In this document: in pieces, positions 50,766 to 59,729 of the stretch
Numbering within the stretch: position 1 is the first letter of the stretch
Layout of the letters: each line of letters opens with the position of its first letter
Assembly (NCBI GenBank): GCA_965247295.1
Contig: CBDFGQ010000007.1
Location: forward strand, 434,001-498,000
Reading direction: 5' to 3'
DNA from: CBDFGQ01 sp965247295
GTDB lineage: Bacteria > Chloroflexota > Dehalococcoidia > Lucifugimonadales > JAGWBF01
Length of the DNA: 64,000 nt
Made by a program: the position numbers and the translations under genes
Notes under the pieces: model-generated
Database searches by the model: none
What the model saw: the letters and a program-made list of their open reading frames with translations, nothing else
What the model was told of the DNA's origin: nothing

Positions 50766-52085
50766 ATGAAACTCCAGGTAGGGAAGTACCGGGTCAGCCA
50801 GGTGAATTTTTCCGCCGCCACCCGCCTAGAAAGCGCGGTCCTTCACGTAAACTACGATGAGCTGCGGTCCGTGGTCCTTCAGGAAGAGCTGATCGAAGAT
50901 GTGACCATCGAGCTGGCCCACCCCGGGGACCGGGCGCGCATCGTCCATGTACTGGACTCCATCGAGCCTCGTGTCAAGGTGCCGCCTTCTGGGGCCGGTT
51001 CCCGAGGGGACATGAGTTCTTCCGTCGCCTTCCCCGGCTTTCTGGGCCCGGCCCGGACCGTGGGGAGCGGCAGGACCAATGTGCTTGAGGGCCTGACCGT
51101 GATGGGGTCCACCCAGTTTCCCCAGCCTACCGGTGGCATCCTCGAGTTCAACGAGGGCTTCATCGACATGTCCGGACCGGGGGCGGCCTATTCCGCCGGT
51201 TCAGACACTGCCAACGTGGTGCTGGTCTTTCGCCCCGCGCCTGGGGTAACCAACGAGGAGTACGATGCCGCCGTTCGGCTGGCTGGATTGAGAGCCGCCA
51301 ACTTTCTGGTGACGGCTACACTGAACGTCGAACCCGATGACCTGGTTACCTATGAGTTACCCCCAGTAGATGGCTCGCTTCCCAGGGTGGCCTACGTGGA
51401 CCAGTGCCAGTCGCAAGGAATGCTGGTGCAGACCTTTCTGTACGGCATGCCCATGGTGGGCATGGTGCCAACCCTGCTACACCCCAACGAGATGCTGGAC
51501 GGGGCGATTGTCAGCGGCAACTACCGGAGCCCCATGAAGGTACCCACGCGGATGCACTGCAACAACCCCGTGGTCCAGGCCCTGTACAAACGTCATGGCG
51601 TGGACCTGATTTTCGCCGGTGTAATCCTCTGCCGGGGGCACTTCGACGATCACGGTTCTAAGGAGCGAAATGCCAGCTACGTGGCTAAGCTGGCCGGCCT
51701 GCTGCGGGCCGATGGTGTGGTCCAAACACTGGAGGGGACGGGAAACACATTCATAGACTTCATGATGACCGTCCAGGCTTGTGAGAGGATGGGGATCAGC
51801 TCCGTTCCCGTCGTTCACGAGCACGGTGGGCCAGCCGGCACCGACTGGCCCCTGGTGGACTACGTGCCGGAGGCCCGGTCGATCGTCAGCACCGGCGGCG
51901 TGGACCGGCGCGTTTCAGTGCCGGCCATGGATCGGGTCATTGGGGGTGATACCATCACCTTCACCACCCAGGAAGATTGGGGTGATGCCATGGACGCCGG
52001 AGGGGCCCTTACAGTTAGCGCCCACGAGCTGTATGCTGCCTACTGGCAGATGGGCATCAGCGGTTTCACGGCCCGCGACTTCTAG
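50766..52085 (+). CDS. Glycine/sarcosine/betaine reductase component B alpha-beta-like protein (GrdE-like), without pyruvoyl Cys
   Basis: 439 residues, aligned by eye with GrdE/GrdG/PrdA-type proproteins: SAVLHVNYDELRSVV, DVTIELAHPGDRARIVHVLD, SIEPRVKV, TVGSGRTNVLEG, EFNEGFIDMSGPGAAYS, RLAGLRAANFLV, PTLLHPNEMLDGAIVSGN, CNNPVVQALYKRHGVDLIFA and PAMDRVIGGDTI. In classical members the sequence GNC is cut and the Cys becomes a pyruvoyl cofactor. Here it is GNY (Tyr253), so the cofactor cannot form in that way. It lies 10 bp after the PAC2 gene and 40 bp before its Sec-containing partner. Confidence 0.85.
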   Translation: MKLQVGKYRVSQVNFSAATRLESAVLHVNYDELRSVVLQEELIEDVTIELAHPGDRARIVHVLDSIEPRVKVPPSGAGSRGDMSSSVAFPGFLGPARTVGSGRTNVLEGLTVMGSTQFPQPTGGILEFNEGFIDMSGPGAAYSAGSDTANVVLVFRPAPGVTNEEYDAAVRLAGLRAANFLVTATLNVEPDDLVTYELPPVDGSLPRVAYVDQCQSQGMLVQTFLYGMPMVGMVPTLLHPNEMLDGAIVSGNYRSPMKVPTRMHCNNPVVQALYKRHGVDLIFAGVILCRGHFDDHGSKERNASYVAKLAGLLRADGVVQTLEGTGNTFIDFMMTVQACERMGISSVPVVHEHGGPAGTDWPLVDYVPEARSIVSTGGVDRRVSVPAMDRVIGGDTITFTTQEDWGDAMDAGGALTVSAHELYAAYWQMGISGFTARDF

Positions 52086-52125
52086 GAGACAAAACTACCA
52101 TCCGGTCAAGGAGAAAGGACATCTG

Positions 52126-53481
52126 GTGAGCAGGCTACGGGTAGTCCATTACCTGAATCAGTTCTTTGGGGGCATAGGTGGGGAGGAGGCGGCGGACACG
52201 CCGGTGCAGGTCCGCACAGATGGACCGGTTGGGCCGGGAGTCCCCTTTCAGAGGGCACTGGGGGACGACGGTACAATCGTGGGCACCGTGGTCTGCGGGG
52301 ATAACTACTTTACCGAGCACCCGGAAGAGGCCTTGGCGGAGATACTGGCGGAGATAGAGAGTCTGAGTCCCGGCGTCCTCGTGGCTGGTCCGGCATTTAG
52401 TGCCGGTCGGTATGGGCTGGCCTGTGCTACTATCTGTGCCGAAGCGCAGCGGCGCTTGAACCTGCCCGCGGTGACGGCCATGCATCCGGAAAACCCAGGG
52501 GTGGAGCAGTACAGGAGAGATGTGTACGTCGTACCCACCGCCGCAACCGCGGTGGGGATGGGGGAGGCCCTTCCGCTCCTGGCCCGTTTGGCGTTACGTC
52601 TCGGCCGGCATGAGGAGGTGGGACCGGCCTCCGAGGTTGGCTATCTACCCCGTGGTGTGCGCAAGAACGTGAACGTCGGCATACCTGCCGCGGAACGGGC
52701 CGTTGAGCTGCTGCTGTCCAGGCTACGTGGGAGCCCCTTCGAGACGGAAATAGTCATCCCGGAATTACAGGGTGTACCCCCTCCTCCCCCCGTTGAGGAA
52801 TTTCACCGGGCCACAGTGGCCGTAGTTACCGAGGCCGGGATCGTACCCTTCGGCAATCCCGACCATCTGGAGACCTGGAACGCCTCCAAGTGGCTTCGCT
52901 ACAGCATTGCCGGAAAGTCTGACCTTGCCCACGGTGAGTTCGAGGCGTGGCACGGCGGCTGCGACACGCGTTGGACTAACGATGATCCCGACCGGGTAAT
53001 TCCCCTGGACGGACTCCGACAGCTGGAGGCGGAGGGCGTTTACGGCCGTCTACACGACGAGTATTACGTGACCACTGGGAACATGTCCAGCATCAGCACC
53101 ATGACGCGGCTCGGAGGGGAGATTGCCGAGGAGTTGAAGCGGCAGCGGGTTGACGCGGTGCTCCTGGTGGCCACCTGAGGGACGGGTACGCGTAGCGGTG
53201 CTACGCTGGCCAAGCAAATAGAAAAGGCGGGCATCCCCACCGCCATGGTCACCGCCCTTATCAGCGTCGCTCAGAGGGTCGGCGCCAATCGGATCGTAAA
53301 GGCTGGAGGGCGGTTTCACCACCCCTTCGGAGACCCCACGCGCACGCCGAGTGGGGAACGAGAGTGGCGCCGTAGGATGGTGAAGGCGGCCCTGTTGGCG
53401 CTGAAGGTGCCCGTGGAGGGGCCGACCGTGTTCGAGCCCGACGAGCTGCTGCAAGGGGCTCCGAAGAACGGCTCCCGCTAG
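52126..53481 (+). CDS. Glycine/betaine/sarcosine/D-proline reductase family selenoprotein B (UGA = Sec351)
   Basis: 451 residues from GTG 52126 if TGA 53176-53178 is read as selenocysteine. The first 350 residues match GrdB/GrdF: LRVVHYLNQFFGGIGGEEAA, VVCGDNYFTEHPEEALAEIL, AGPAFSAGRYGLACATICAE, HPENPGVEQYRRDVYVVPT, GYLPRGVRKN and GIVPFGNPDHLETWN. After the TGA the same frame runs another 100 codons that match the family C-terminus: GTGTRSGATLAKQIEKAGIP, SVAQRVGANRIVKAGGR, HHPFGD and KAALLALKVPVEGPTVF. The family site is U-G-T-C-x-R-C; here it is U-G-T-G-T-R-S, so both Cys are lost. A SECIS-like hairpin follows. Annotation pipelines would cut it at 53178. Confidence 0.88.
53176..53206 (+). promoter_or_regulatory. 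Bacterial SECIS-like element with recoded UGA
   Basis: UGA 53176-53178 is followed by 11 nt and then a perfect 7-bp hairpin, GCGTAGC-GGT-GCTACGC (53190-53206), with GGU in the apical loop. From memory, E. coli fdhF has the same 11-nt distance to a stem whose loop begins GGU. This supports SelB-dependent insertion of selenocysteine. Confidence 0.8.
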
Positions 53482-53530
53482 TGACATCAAGATTGTTGGC
53501 GACTCGCTGATGGCGTGGGAGCGTTGGGTG

Positions 53531-53590
53531 GTTCGACAGGCTCACCACGAGCGGTCAACTAAAGTTCGCTCATCCTGAGCATGTCGAAGG
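53531..53590. repeat. Imperfect palindrome of the TTCGACAGGCTCA repeat family
   Basis: GTTCGACAGGCTCACCACGA (53531 on) and the inverted TCATCCTGAGCATGTCGAAG (53570-53589) form two arms of about 26 bp with several mismatches. This is a widely dispersed bacterial repeat type. It lies between the selenoprotein gene and the gene at 53621; a shorter relative is inside valS. Confidence 0.65.
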
Positions 53591-53620
53591 ATGAGGAAAC
53601 TTCAAATCCTTGAACGGCTC

Positions 53621-54130
53621 CTAGCTTTCGAAGGCCAGGCGGGCGTACCGGATGAATATGGAGCCGCCCGGCTCGGCCAGGGGACCGTTGGCGGCTAGGC
53701 AGGCGATGACATACCTCGTGCCTGGCTGTGTGTCGGTGGTGATGGGAACACGCTGTGGTATGTTAAAGCCGGCCACTGTTCCTCTCTCTTTATCGCACTC
53801 GCCGTTTACCCAGACCTCGCCGTAATCGTCGATGCAGGTCTCAAAGTACATGCGTGAGCCCTTTACCTCTATGCCCTGGACACGCTCAGGCACAGTAACG
53901 GTGATGCGGTACCAGCCGAATGTGAAGCCATGTGACCGGCTTTCCTGGATGTTCTCGCAGACCTCCCATCCCCTGTCGTCGTAGTCAGCCAGGCGGGCGG
54001 GGCTGCCGCTTATGGTTGCGCTCAAACCCTCGTTGGGCTCGCCCGGTACCAGACCCTGGGCGTACTTCCATCGGCCCCCGGCCTGCTTCAGGTCCTCGTG
54101 ATTCTCCAGGTCCAGCGCTACCCTGATCAT
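53621..54130 (-). CDS. Galactose-binding-domain-like protein (GH2 N-terminal-type fold)
   Basis: 169 residues. DRGWEVCENIQESRSHGFTF, GWYRITVTVPERVQG, GSRMYFETCIDDYGEVWVNG and VPITTDTQPGTRYVIACLAA follow the strand order of the sugar-binding jelly-roll domain at the N-terminus of family 2 glycoside hydrolases, here as a stand-alone protein without a catalytic domain or signal peptide. A minus-strand TATAAT (54174-54169) lies just upstream, and GGAGG precedes ATG 54130. Confidence 0.65.
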   Translation of the reverse strand: MIRVALDLENHEDLKQAGGRWKYAQGLVPGEPNEGLSATISGSPARLADYDDRGWEVCENIQESRSHGFTFGWYRITVTVPERVQGIEVKGSRMYFETCIDDYGEVWVNGECDKERGTVAGFNIPQRVPITTDTQPGTRYVIACLAANGPLAEPGGSIFIRYARLAFES

Positions 54131-54484
54131 GAGGTCCTCCCCATCGAATACTCCATCGCCTGCCGTGCATTATACAAACCGGGGCGAAGGGTGTATAGGG
54201 AGGGCCGCGTCTTGGATTCCCTGCCGCGGATTAATATAAAAGAGGGCGCGGCCACGTTGGGGGCACAGGGAAAGGGATTGACACCGTACGGGTACGCTAC
54301 TACACTCCGTCCTGTCAAGGGGATGGGGACCTTTGGGGGTACGGCTGCAAGGGTGGAAGGGTCCGAGCGGGTGTGGATTGAAGAGCGAGTATGAAGAGCA
54401 ATAGCTTGCCCTGGCACGTCAGGGCTTTACACCGACTCATGGGCGAGTCGCGCCAGGGGTGGGGTTCCGCTGGTGTTCGGCCGT
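54131..54484. other. Intergenic region with divergent promoter elements
   Basis: 354 bp between the jelly-roll protein gene (minus) and the damaged cyclase gene (plus). It holds a minus-strand TATAAT (54169-54174) and the plus-strand promoter at 54278-54306. No gene is recognised; a 98-codon forward frame (54098-54394) has no family features. Confidence 0.5.
54278..54306 (+). promoter_or_regulatory. Sigma-70-type promoter upstream of the cyclase gene
   Basis: TTGACA (54278-54283), a 17-nt spacer and TACACT (54301-54306). The cyclase start ATG 54485 is 178 nt downstream. Confidence 0.55.
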
Positions 54485-55183
54485 ATGCCCGCCGATAGGC
54501 GCTGCAAGGGGTGCTGGGTGCCCTTTCGCGGGCCATTCTCCATGCCCTTCCAGATGATGCTGATTCGGCCCTCCCGCAAATACCCCAACATGTGTACCCT
54601 GTGATACGAGTTCGCTCCCCCGGGAGGGAAGCTGGCCAACCTTTCGGTGGTGTTTGTGGATGTACGAGGCTTTACCGCCCTATCTGAACGTCTCACGCCC
54701 ACCGAGTTGGTACAGCGGCTTAACCAGTTCAACGACCTGGCTGCCCGGGTGGTGTGCGACCTGGACGGCACCCTGGATAAGATGGTGGGCGACCAGGTGA
54801 TGGCCTTTTTCGGCGCGCCAGTCAAGACAGACGACCACCCGCGGAGGGCGGTGCGAGCCGCCCTGGAGATCGTCGCAGGGGTGGAGGAGATGGCCGAGGA
54901 TAGCGACGGGCTTCACGTGGGTGGTGGTGTGGGGACGGGGAGGGCCTACGTGGGGAACGTGGCCGAGGGGAGGTGCGGGACTTTACCCTCATCGGCGATG
55001 TGGTGAACACGGTGTCAAGGCTACAGGGGGCGGCGCTGCCGGGCGCAGGTGCTCGTTATGGAGGAGACCTACCAGCAGCTGGCAGACGAATTCCCCGACG
55101 CTCCACAACGCACGCTGCAACCGAAGGGCAAGGCGGCTCCCGTGGTGGTCCGGGTGTTGCGAGCCGGTGAAGCGAGTGCATAG
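54485..55183 (+). pseudogene. Adenylate/guanylate cyclase domain protein with in-frame TGA and two frameshifts
   Basis: The frame starting ATG 54485 opens with a zinc motif (RRCKGCWVPFRG, then PNMCTL) and reaches TGA at 54602-54604, where relatives have the fourth Cys of CxxC...CxxC. It continues as the class III cyclase domain: VVFVDVRGFTALSERLTP (metal-binding Asp), GTLDKMVGDQVMAFFGAPV (second Asp). At about 54970 a G is missing from GAGGGGAG and the frame shifts to RDFTLIGDVVNTVSRLQ. Near 55045 it shifts back to QVLVMEETYQQLADEF and ends at TAG 55181. Three lesions suggest decay, although TGA at a Cys position in an organism that appears to use Sec deserves checking. Confidence 0.7.
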
Positions 55184-55299
55184 GCAGCCGCACTTATCAG
55201 ATCGGCATTCTCAGGGTACAGCTCGGTGGGTTTAGCATCCCGGAACACACCCATTGCATAGTCGTGACAGGATGAGCTTAACCAGGAGGGGGACCTGTA

Positions 55300-55662
55300 A
55301 TGCACTGCATCGAGGAGCAGCTTTCAAATAGCCGGACAATCGCCGTCGTTGGTCTATCGCCCAATCCGGAGCGGGACAGCCACCGGGTGGCGAAATACCT
55401 CCAGGAGCAGGGGTATAGGATCATCCCGGTAAATCCCAATGCCGAAGAGGTCCTGGGCGAAGTCAGCTACCCCGACCTGAGTTCGGTGCCCGAGCCCATC
55501 GACATGGTGGACATCTTCAGGCGTTCTGAGCTAGTCGTCCCCGTCGTAGATGAGGCCATAAAGGTGGGGGCGAAGTATATCTGGATGCAGGATGGGGTCG
55601 TCAACCAGGAGGCGGCGCGGGTGGCCTTGGCGGCCGGGCTGCTGGTGGTGATGGACAACTGA
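55300..55662 (+). CDS. CoA-binding domain protein (YccU-like)
   Basis: 120 residues, a single Rossmann-type CoA_binding domain: TIAVVGLSPNPERDSHRVAK, YRIIPVNPNAEEVLGEVSYP, MVDIFRRSELVVPVVDEAIK and KYIWMQDGVVNQEAARVALA. The family binds CoA; a precise reaction is not established. GGAGGGGGACC precedes ATG 55300. The small hairpin GCCGCC-GGTTC-GGCGGC lies after it, between this gene and the convergent carboxylase gene. Confidence 0.9.
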   Translation: MHCIEEQLSNSRTIAVVGLSPNPERDSHRVAKYLQEQGYRIIPVNPNAEEVLGEVSYPDLSSVPEPIDMVDIFRRSELVVPVVDEAIKVGAKYIWMQDGVVNQEAARVALAAGLLVVMDN

Positions 55663-55713
55663 ACCCTTCGGGAACACCGCCGCCGGTTCGGCGGCATGGC
55701 ATAGCCGAGCACT

Positions 55714-57276
<1,563 letters not shown>

Positions 57277-57358
57277 GGTCGTCTCCGGCTGCGTTTCAGG
57301 GGTCAGGTAGGCACCATGCTACCAGATGGGGGTAGCTGCTGCAAGCTGACTCGTGTGG

Positions 57359-57367
57359 TGATAAAAT
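57359..57367 (+). promoter_or_regulatory. Extended -10 promoter of folP-folK
   Basis: TGATAAAAT at 57359-57367 fits an extended -10 with one mismatch. ATG 57419 of folP is 52 nt downstream. Confidence 0.4.
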
Positions 57368-57418
57368 GTGCGTGGGTGGCTTGTGCCACGAGCAGATCCA
57401 GATAGGTGGGACGGCGCG

Positions 57419-58297
57419 ATGACCACTGAAGAGCAGCGGCTACAACCTACTGCCTGCGGCGGCAAGTGCTTCCGCTGGGGCGAGCGTACCTATGTGATGG
57501 GGGTGGTCAACGTCACCCCCGACTCCTTCTCGGGCGATGGCCTGAGCCACGACGTGGATGCCGCGGTGGAGATGGGTCGCCGGATGGAGTCCGAGGGCGC
57601 AGACCTCATCGACGTGGGAGGCGAGTCCACACGAAGATACGACAACCGGCCGGGGGCCGTTGCCGTCGGCGCGGAAGAAGAGCTGAAGCGGGTAGTCCCT
57701 GTCGTCGAACGTTTGTCCAAGGCTCTCACCATCCCGGTCAGCGTAGACACATACAAGCCGGAGGTTGCGCGGCGCTGCCTGGAGGCTGGGGCAGCAATGG
57801 TGAACGACGTCTGGGGCGTACGGGCCGACGGGGAGGTGCTGGCGGTGGTGGCGGAGTACGGCGTGCCCGTTGTGGTGATGCACAACCAGGAGGGCCACCG
57901 CTACGACGACCTGATAGGTGACGTAATCGCGGACCTCAGGAGGGCTATCCAACGGGCGCTGGAATACGGAATCTCCAGGGAGAATGTCATCGTTGACCCT
58001 GGTATCGGATTTGGTAAGGTAGCGGACCAGAGCCTGGAGATAGAGGGCCGGTTGGGAGAGTTCATGGCCATCGGCCAGCCACTCCTCGTAGGCCCCTCGC
58101 GCAAGTCGCACGTCGGCCTGGTGCTCGGCGGACTGCCCGCCGAAGAGCGACTGGAGGGAACTGCCGCCGCCGTGGCCCTGTGCATAGCCGCCGGCGCCGA
58201 TATGATCAGGGTGCACGACGTGAAGGAGATGGTGCGGGTCGCGAGGATGAGCGACGCCATTGTACGCGACTGGAGGCCCCCGGGATGGCAGAGGTAA
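57419..58297 (+). CDS. folP: Dihydropteroate synthase
   Basis: 292 residues from ATG 57419. The pterin-binding TIM barrel has YVMGVVNVTPDSFSGDGLSH, ADLIDVGGESTRR, IPVSVDTYKPEVARRCLEAG, MVNDVWGVRADGEVL, VVVMHNQEG, VIVDPGIGFGK and LLVGPSRKSHVG. It joins p-aminobenzoate to the pterin in folate synthesis. It overlaps folK by 13 bp. A longer frame from 57368 lacks conservation. Confidence 0.95.
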   Translation: MTTEEQRLQPTACGGKCFRWGERTYVMGVVNVTPDSFSGDGLSHDVDAAVEMGRRMESEGADLIDVGGESTRRYDNRPGAVAVGAEEELKRVVPVVERLSKALTIPVSVDTYKPEVARRCLEAGAAMVNDVWGVRADGEVLAVVAEYGVPVVVMHNQEGHRYDDLIGDVIADLRRAIQRALEYGISRENVIVDPGIGFGKVADQSLEIEGRLGEFMAIGQPLLVGPSRKSHVGLVLGGLPAEERLEGTAAAVALCIAAGADMIRVHDVKEMVRVARMSDAIVRDWRPPGWQR

Positions 58298-58848
58298 CGT
58301 ACCACTCCGTAGGAAGCGAACGGGTCTACTTGGGGCTGGGCTCCAATCTAGGCGATAGAGAGGCGAACCTGCGCTATGGACTTGAGCTGCTGCGGGAGCA
58401 CGTCTCCCTGGAGCGTATTTCCTCGCTCTACGATACCGAGCCTCTGGGCCATGCAGACCAGCCCCGGTTCCTCAACTGCGCCTGCGTGGGCCTGACATCC
58501 CTTGAGCCCGCGGCCCTGCTGGAGGCGGTGAAAGATGTTGAGAGGGTGGCAGGACGAAGGCCCAGCTTTCCCAATGGCCCGCGGGTGCTGGACGTGGATA
58601 TATTGTTCTGCGGCCATCGTGTTGTCCGTGAGCCGGGACTCGAGGTTCCCCATCCCAGGCTAGGTGAGCGGGCCTTTGTGCTGGTGCCCCTGGCCGAAAT
58701 AGCAGGAGACTACATACATCCCCAACTCAACGTGACGGTGTCGGAGCTACTGGGTCGGTTGAACCCTGGCCAGGATAAGCGGACCGGCGCCGTAGCCCCC
58801 GGGATACGGTGGTGGGCAGCACCGATACCGCTGCCCCGGCTGCCCTGA
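58285..58848 (+). CDS. folK: HPPK, 2-amino-4-hydroxy-6-hydroxymethyldihydropteridine diphosphokinase
   Basis: 187 residues from ATG 58285, inside the end of folP. RVYLGLGSNLGDREANLRYG, SSLYDTEPLGHADQPRFLNC, DVERVAGRRPSFPNGPRVLD, VDILFCGHRVV and VPHPRLGERAFVLVPLAEIA make up the HPPK pattern. PSFPNGPRVLDVDIL replaces the common RWGPRTLDLDLL. It pyrophosphorylates the pterin used by FolP; order and overlap indicate one folate operon. Confidence 0.93.
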   Translation: MAEVTYHSVGSERVYLGLGSNLGDREANLRYGLELLREHVSLERISSLYDTEPLGHADQPRFLNCACVGLTSLEPAALLEAVKDVERVAGRRPSFPNGPRVLDVDILFCGHRVVREPGLEVPHPRLGERAFVLVPLAEIAGDYIHPQLNVTVSELLGRLNPGQDKRTGAVAPGIRWWAAPIPLPRLP

Positions 58849-58869
58849 GATTCCTGGACCCGAGTGCGG

Positions 58870-59676
58870 CTAGCGCTCGATCTTCTCTATGACGTAGTGC
58901 AGCGTGCCCTTGGGCACCGTGATGTTGACCTCGTCCCCCTTTTCCTTGTCCAAAAGGGCCCTGCCCACCGGGGACACGCTAGATATCTTGCCGGTCACGG
59001 GGTCCGTCTCCCTGGTGTCTACCAGCCTATACGAGACCTTTTTGCCGCTGCCCAGGTCCCTGAGAGTAACCTTTTTCCCCAGCCTGACCCGCTTGTCATT
59101 GGCAAATGCGGAGCTGTCGGTCACTACCGCATGAGTGACGATACCCTCCAGTTCCCTGATGCCGCTTTCCACCAGTCCCTGGCGCTCTTTGGCCGCGTCC
59201 AGAGGAGCGTTCTCCTTGAAGTCCTTGTCGGCCATGGCCCGCCCGATATCGGCCACTATCTTGATCCGCTCTTCCTTCAGCATCTCCAGGCGGAGCTGTA
59301 GATTGTTCAGTCCTTCAGGAGTGAGGTGGGCCTGCTCTGCCGCGGATTTGAAATACACGCGACGAGAGCCTTTCTTTGCCCTAGACGGCTTCAGGTGGGG
59401 GGCCAGGCTTGCACCGATCAGTCCCTTTTGTTTTAAGTAGGTCAGGAACGACTTGACCAGCTTCAGTCTGTCGGCCGAGTTTGTCCCCCACATGCCGGCC
59501 GATTCGGCGTATTCGGCCACCTCTACGGGAGTGAGTCCCGACACACCTCTGTCCCTGCCACACCACTGAACAAAACGGTTAAGCTCCTGCCGCCCATCTA
59601 GCGGCTGTCCCTGTTTAAGGCCCCCCAGGTACTGTCCAACGGCTTCTGTCAGGGTAAGGCTCTGAACTGACACCAA
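58870..59676 (-). CDS. GreA/GreB-family elongation factor with N-terminal integrase-SAM-like domain
   Basis: 268 residues, about 110 longer than GreA. Residues 1-85 (VGQYLGGLKQGQPLDGRQEL, FVQWCGRDRGV, LTPVEVAEYAESA, ADRLKLVKSFLTYLKQKGLI) resemble the SAM-like core-binding domain of tyrosine recombinases. Residues 115-268 are a full GreA: coiled coil LTPEGLNNLQLRLEMLKEER, tip DKDFKENAPLDAAKE with Asp and Glu kept, then the FKBP-like domain (VRLGKKVTLRDLGSGKKVSY, ISSVSPVGRALLDKEKGDEV). It probably rescues stalled polymerase. The start is TTG 59676 (or GTG 59673) after AAGGAGACACG. Confidence 0.88.
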   Translation of the reverse strand: MVSVQSLTLTEAVGQYLGGLKQGQPLDGRQELNRFVQWCGRDRGVSGLTPVEVAEYAESAGMWGTNSADRLKLVKSFLTYLKQKGLIGASLAPHLKPSRAKKGSRRVYFKSAAEQAHLTPEGLNNLQLRLEMLKEERIKIVADIGRAMADKDFKENAPLDAAKERQGLVESGIRELEGIVTHAVVTDSSAFANDKRVRLGKKVTLRDLGSGKKVSYRLVDTRETDPVTGKISSVSPVGRALLDKEKGDEVNITVPKGTLHYVIEKIER

Positions 59677-59729
59677 CTTTCGTGTCTCCTTTCATGCGTC
59701 CTCAGGACGATGGTCCTGTCGCTGCCAGA

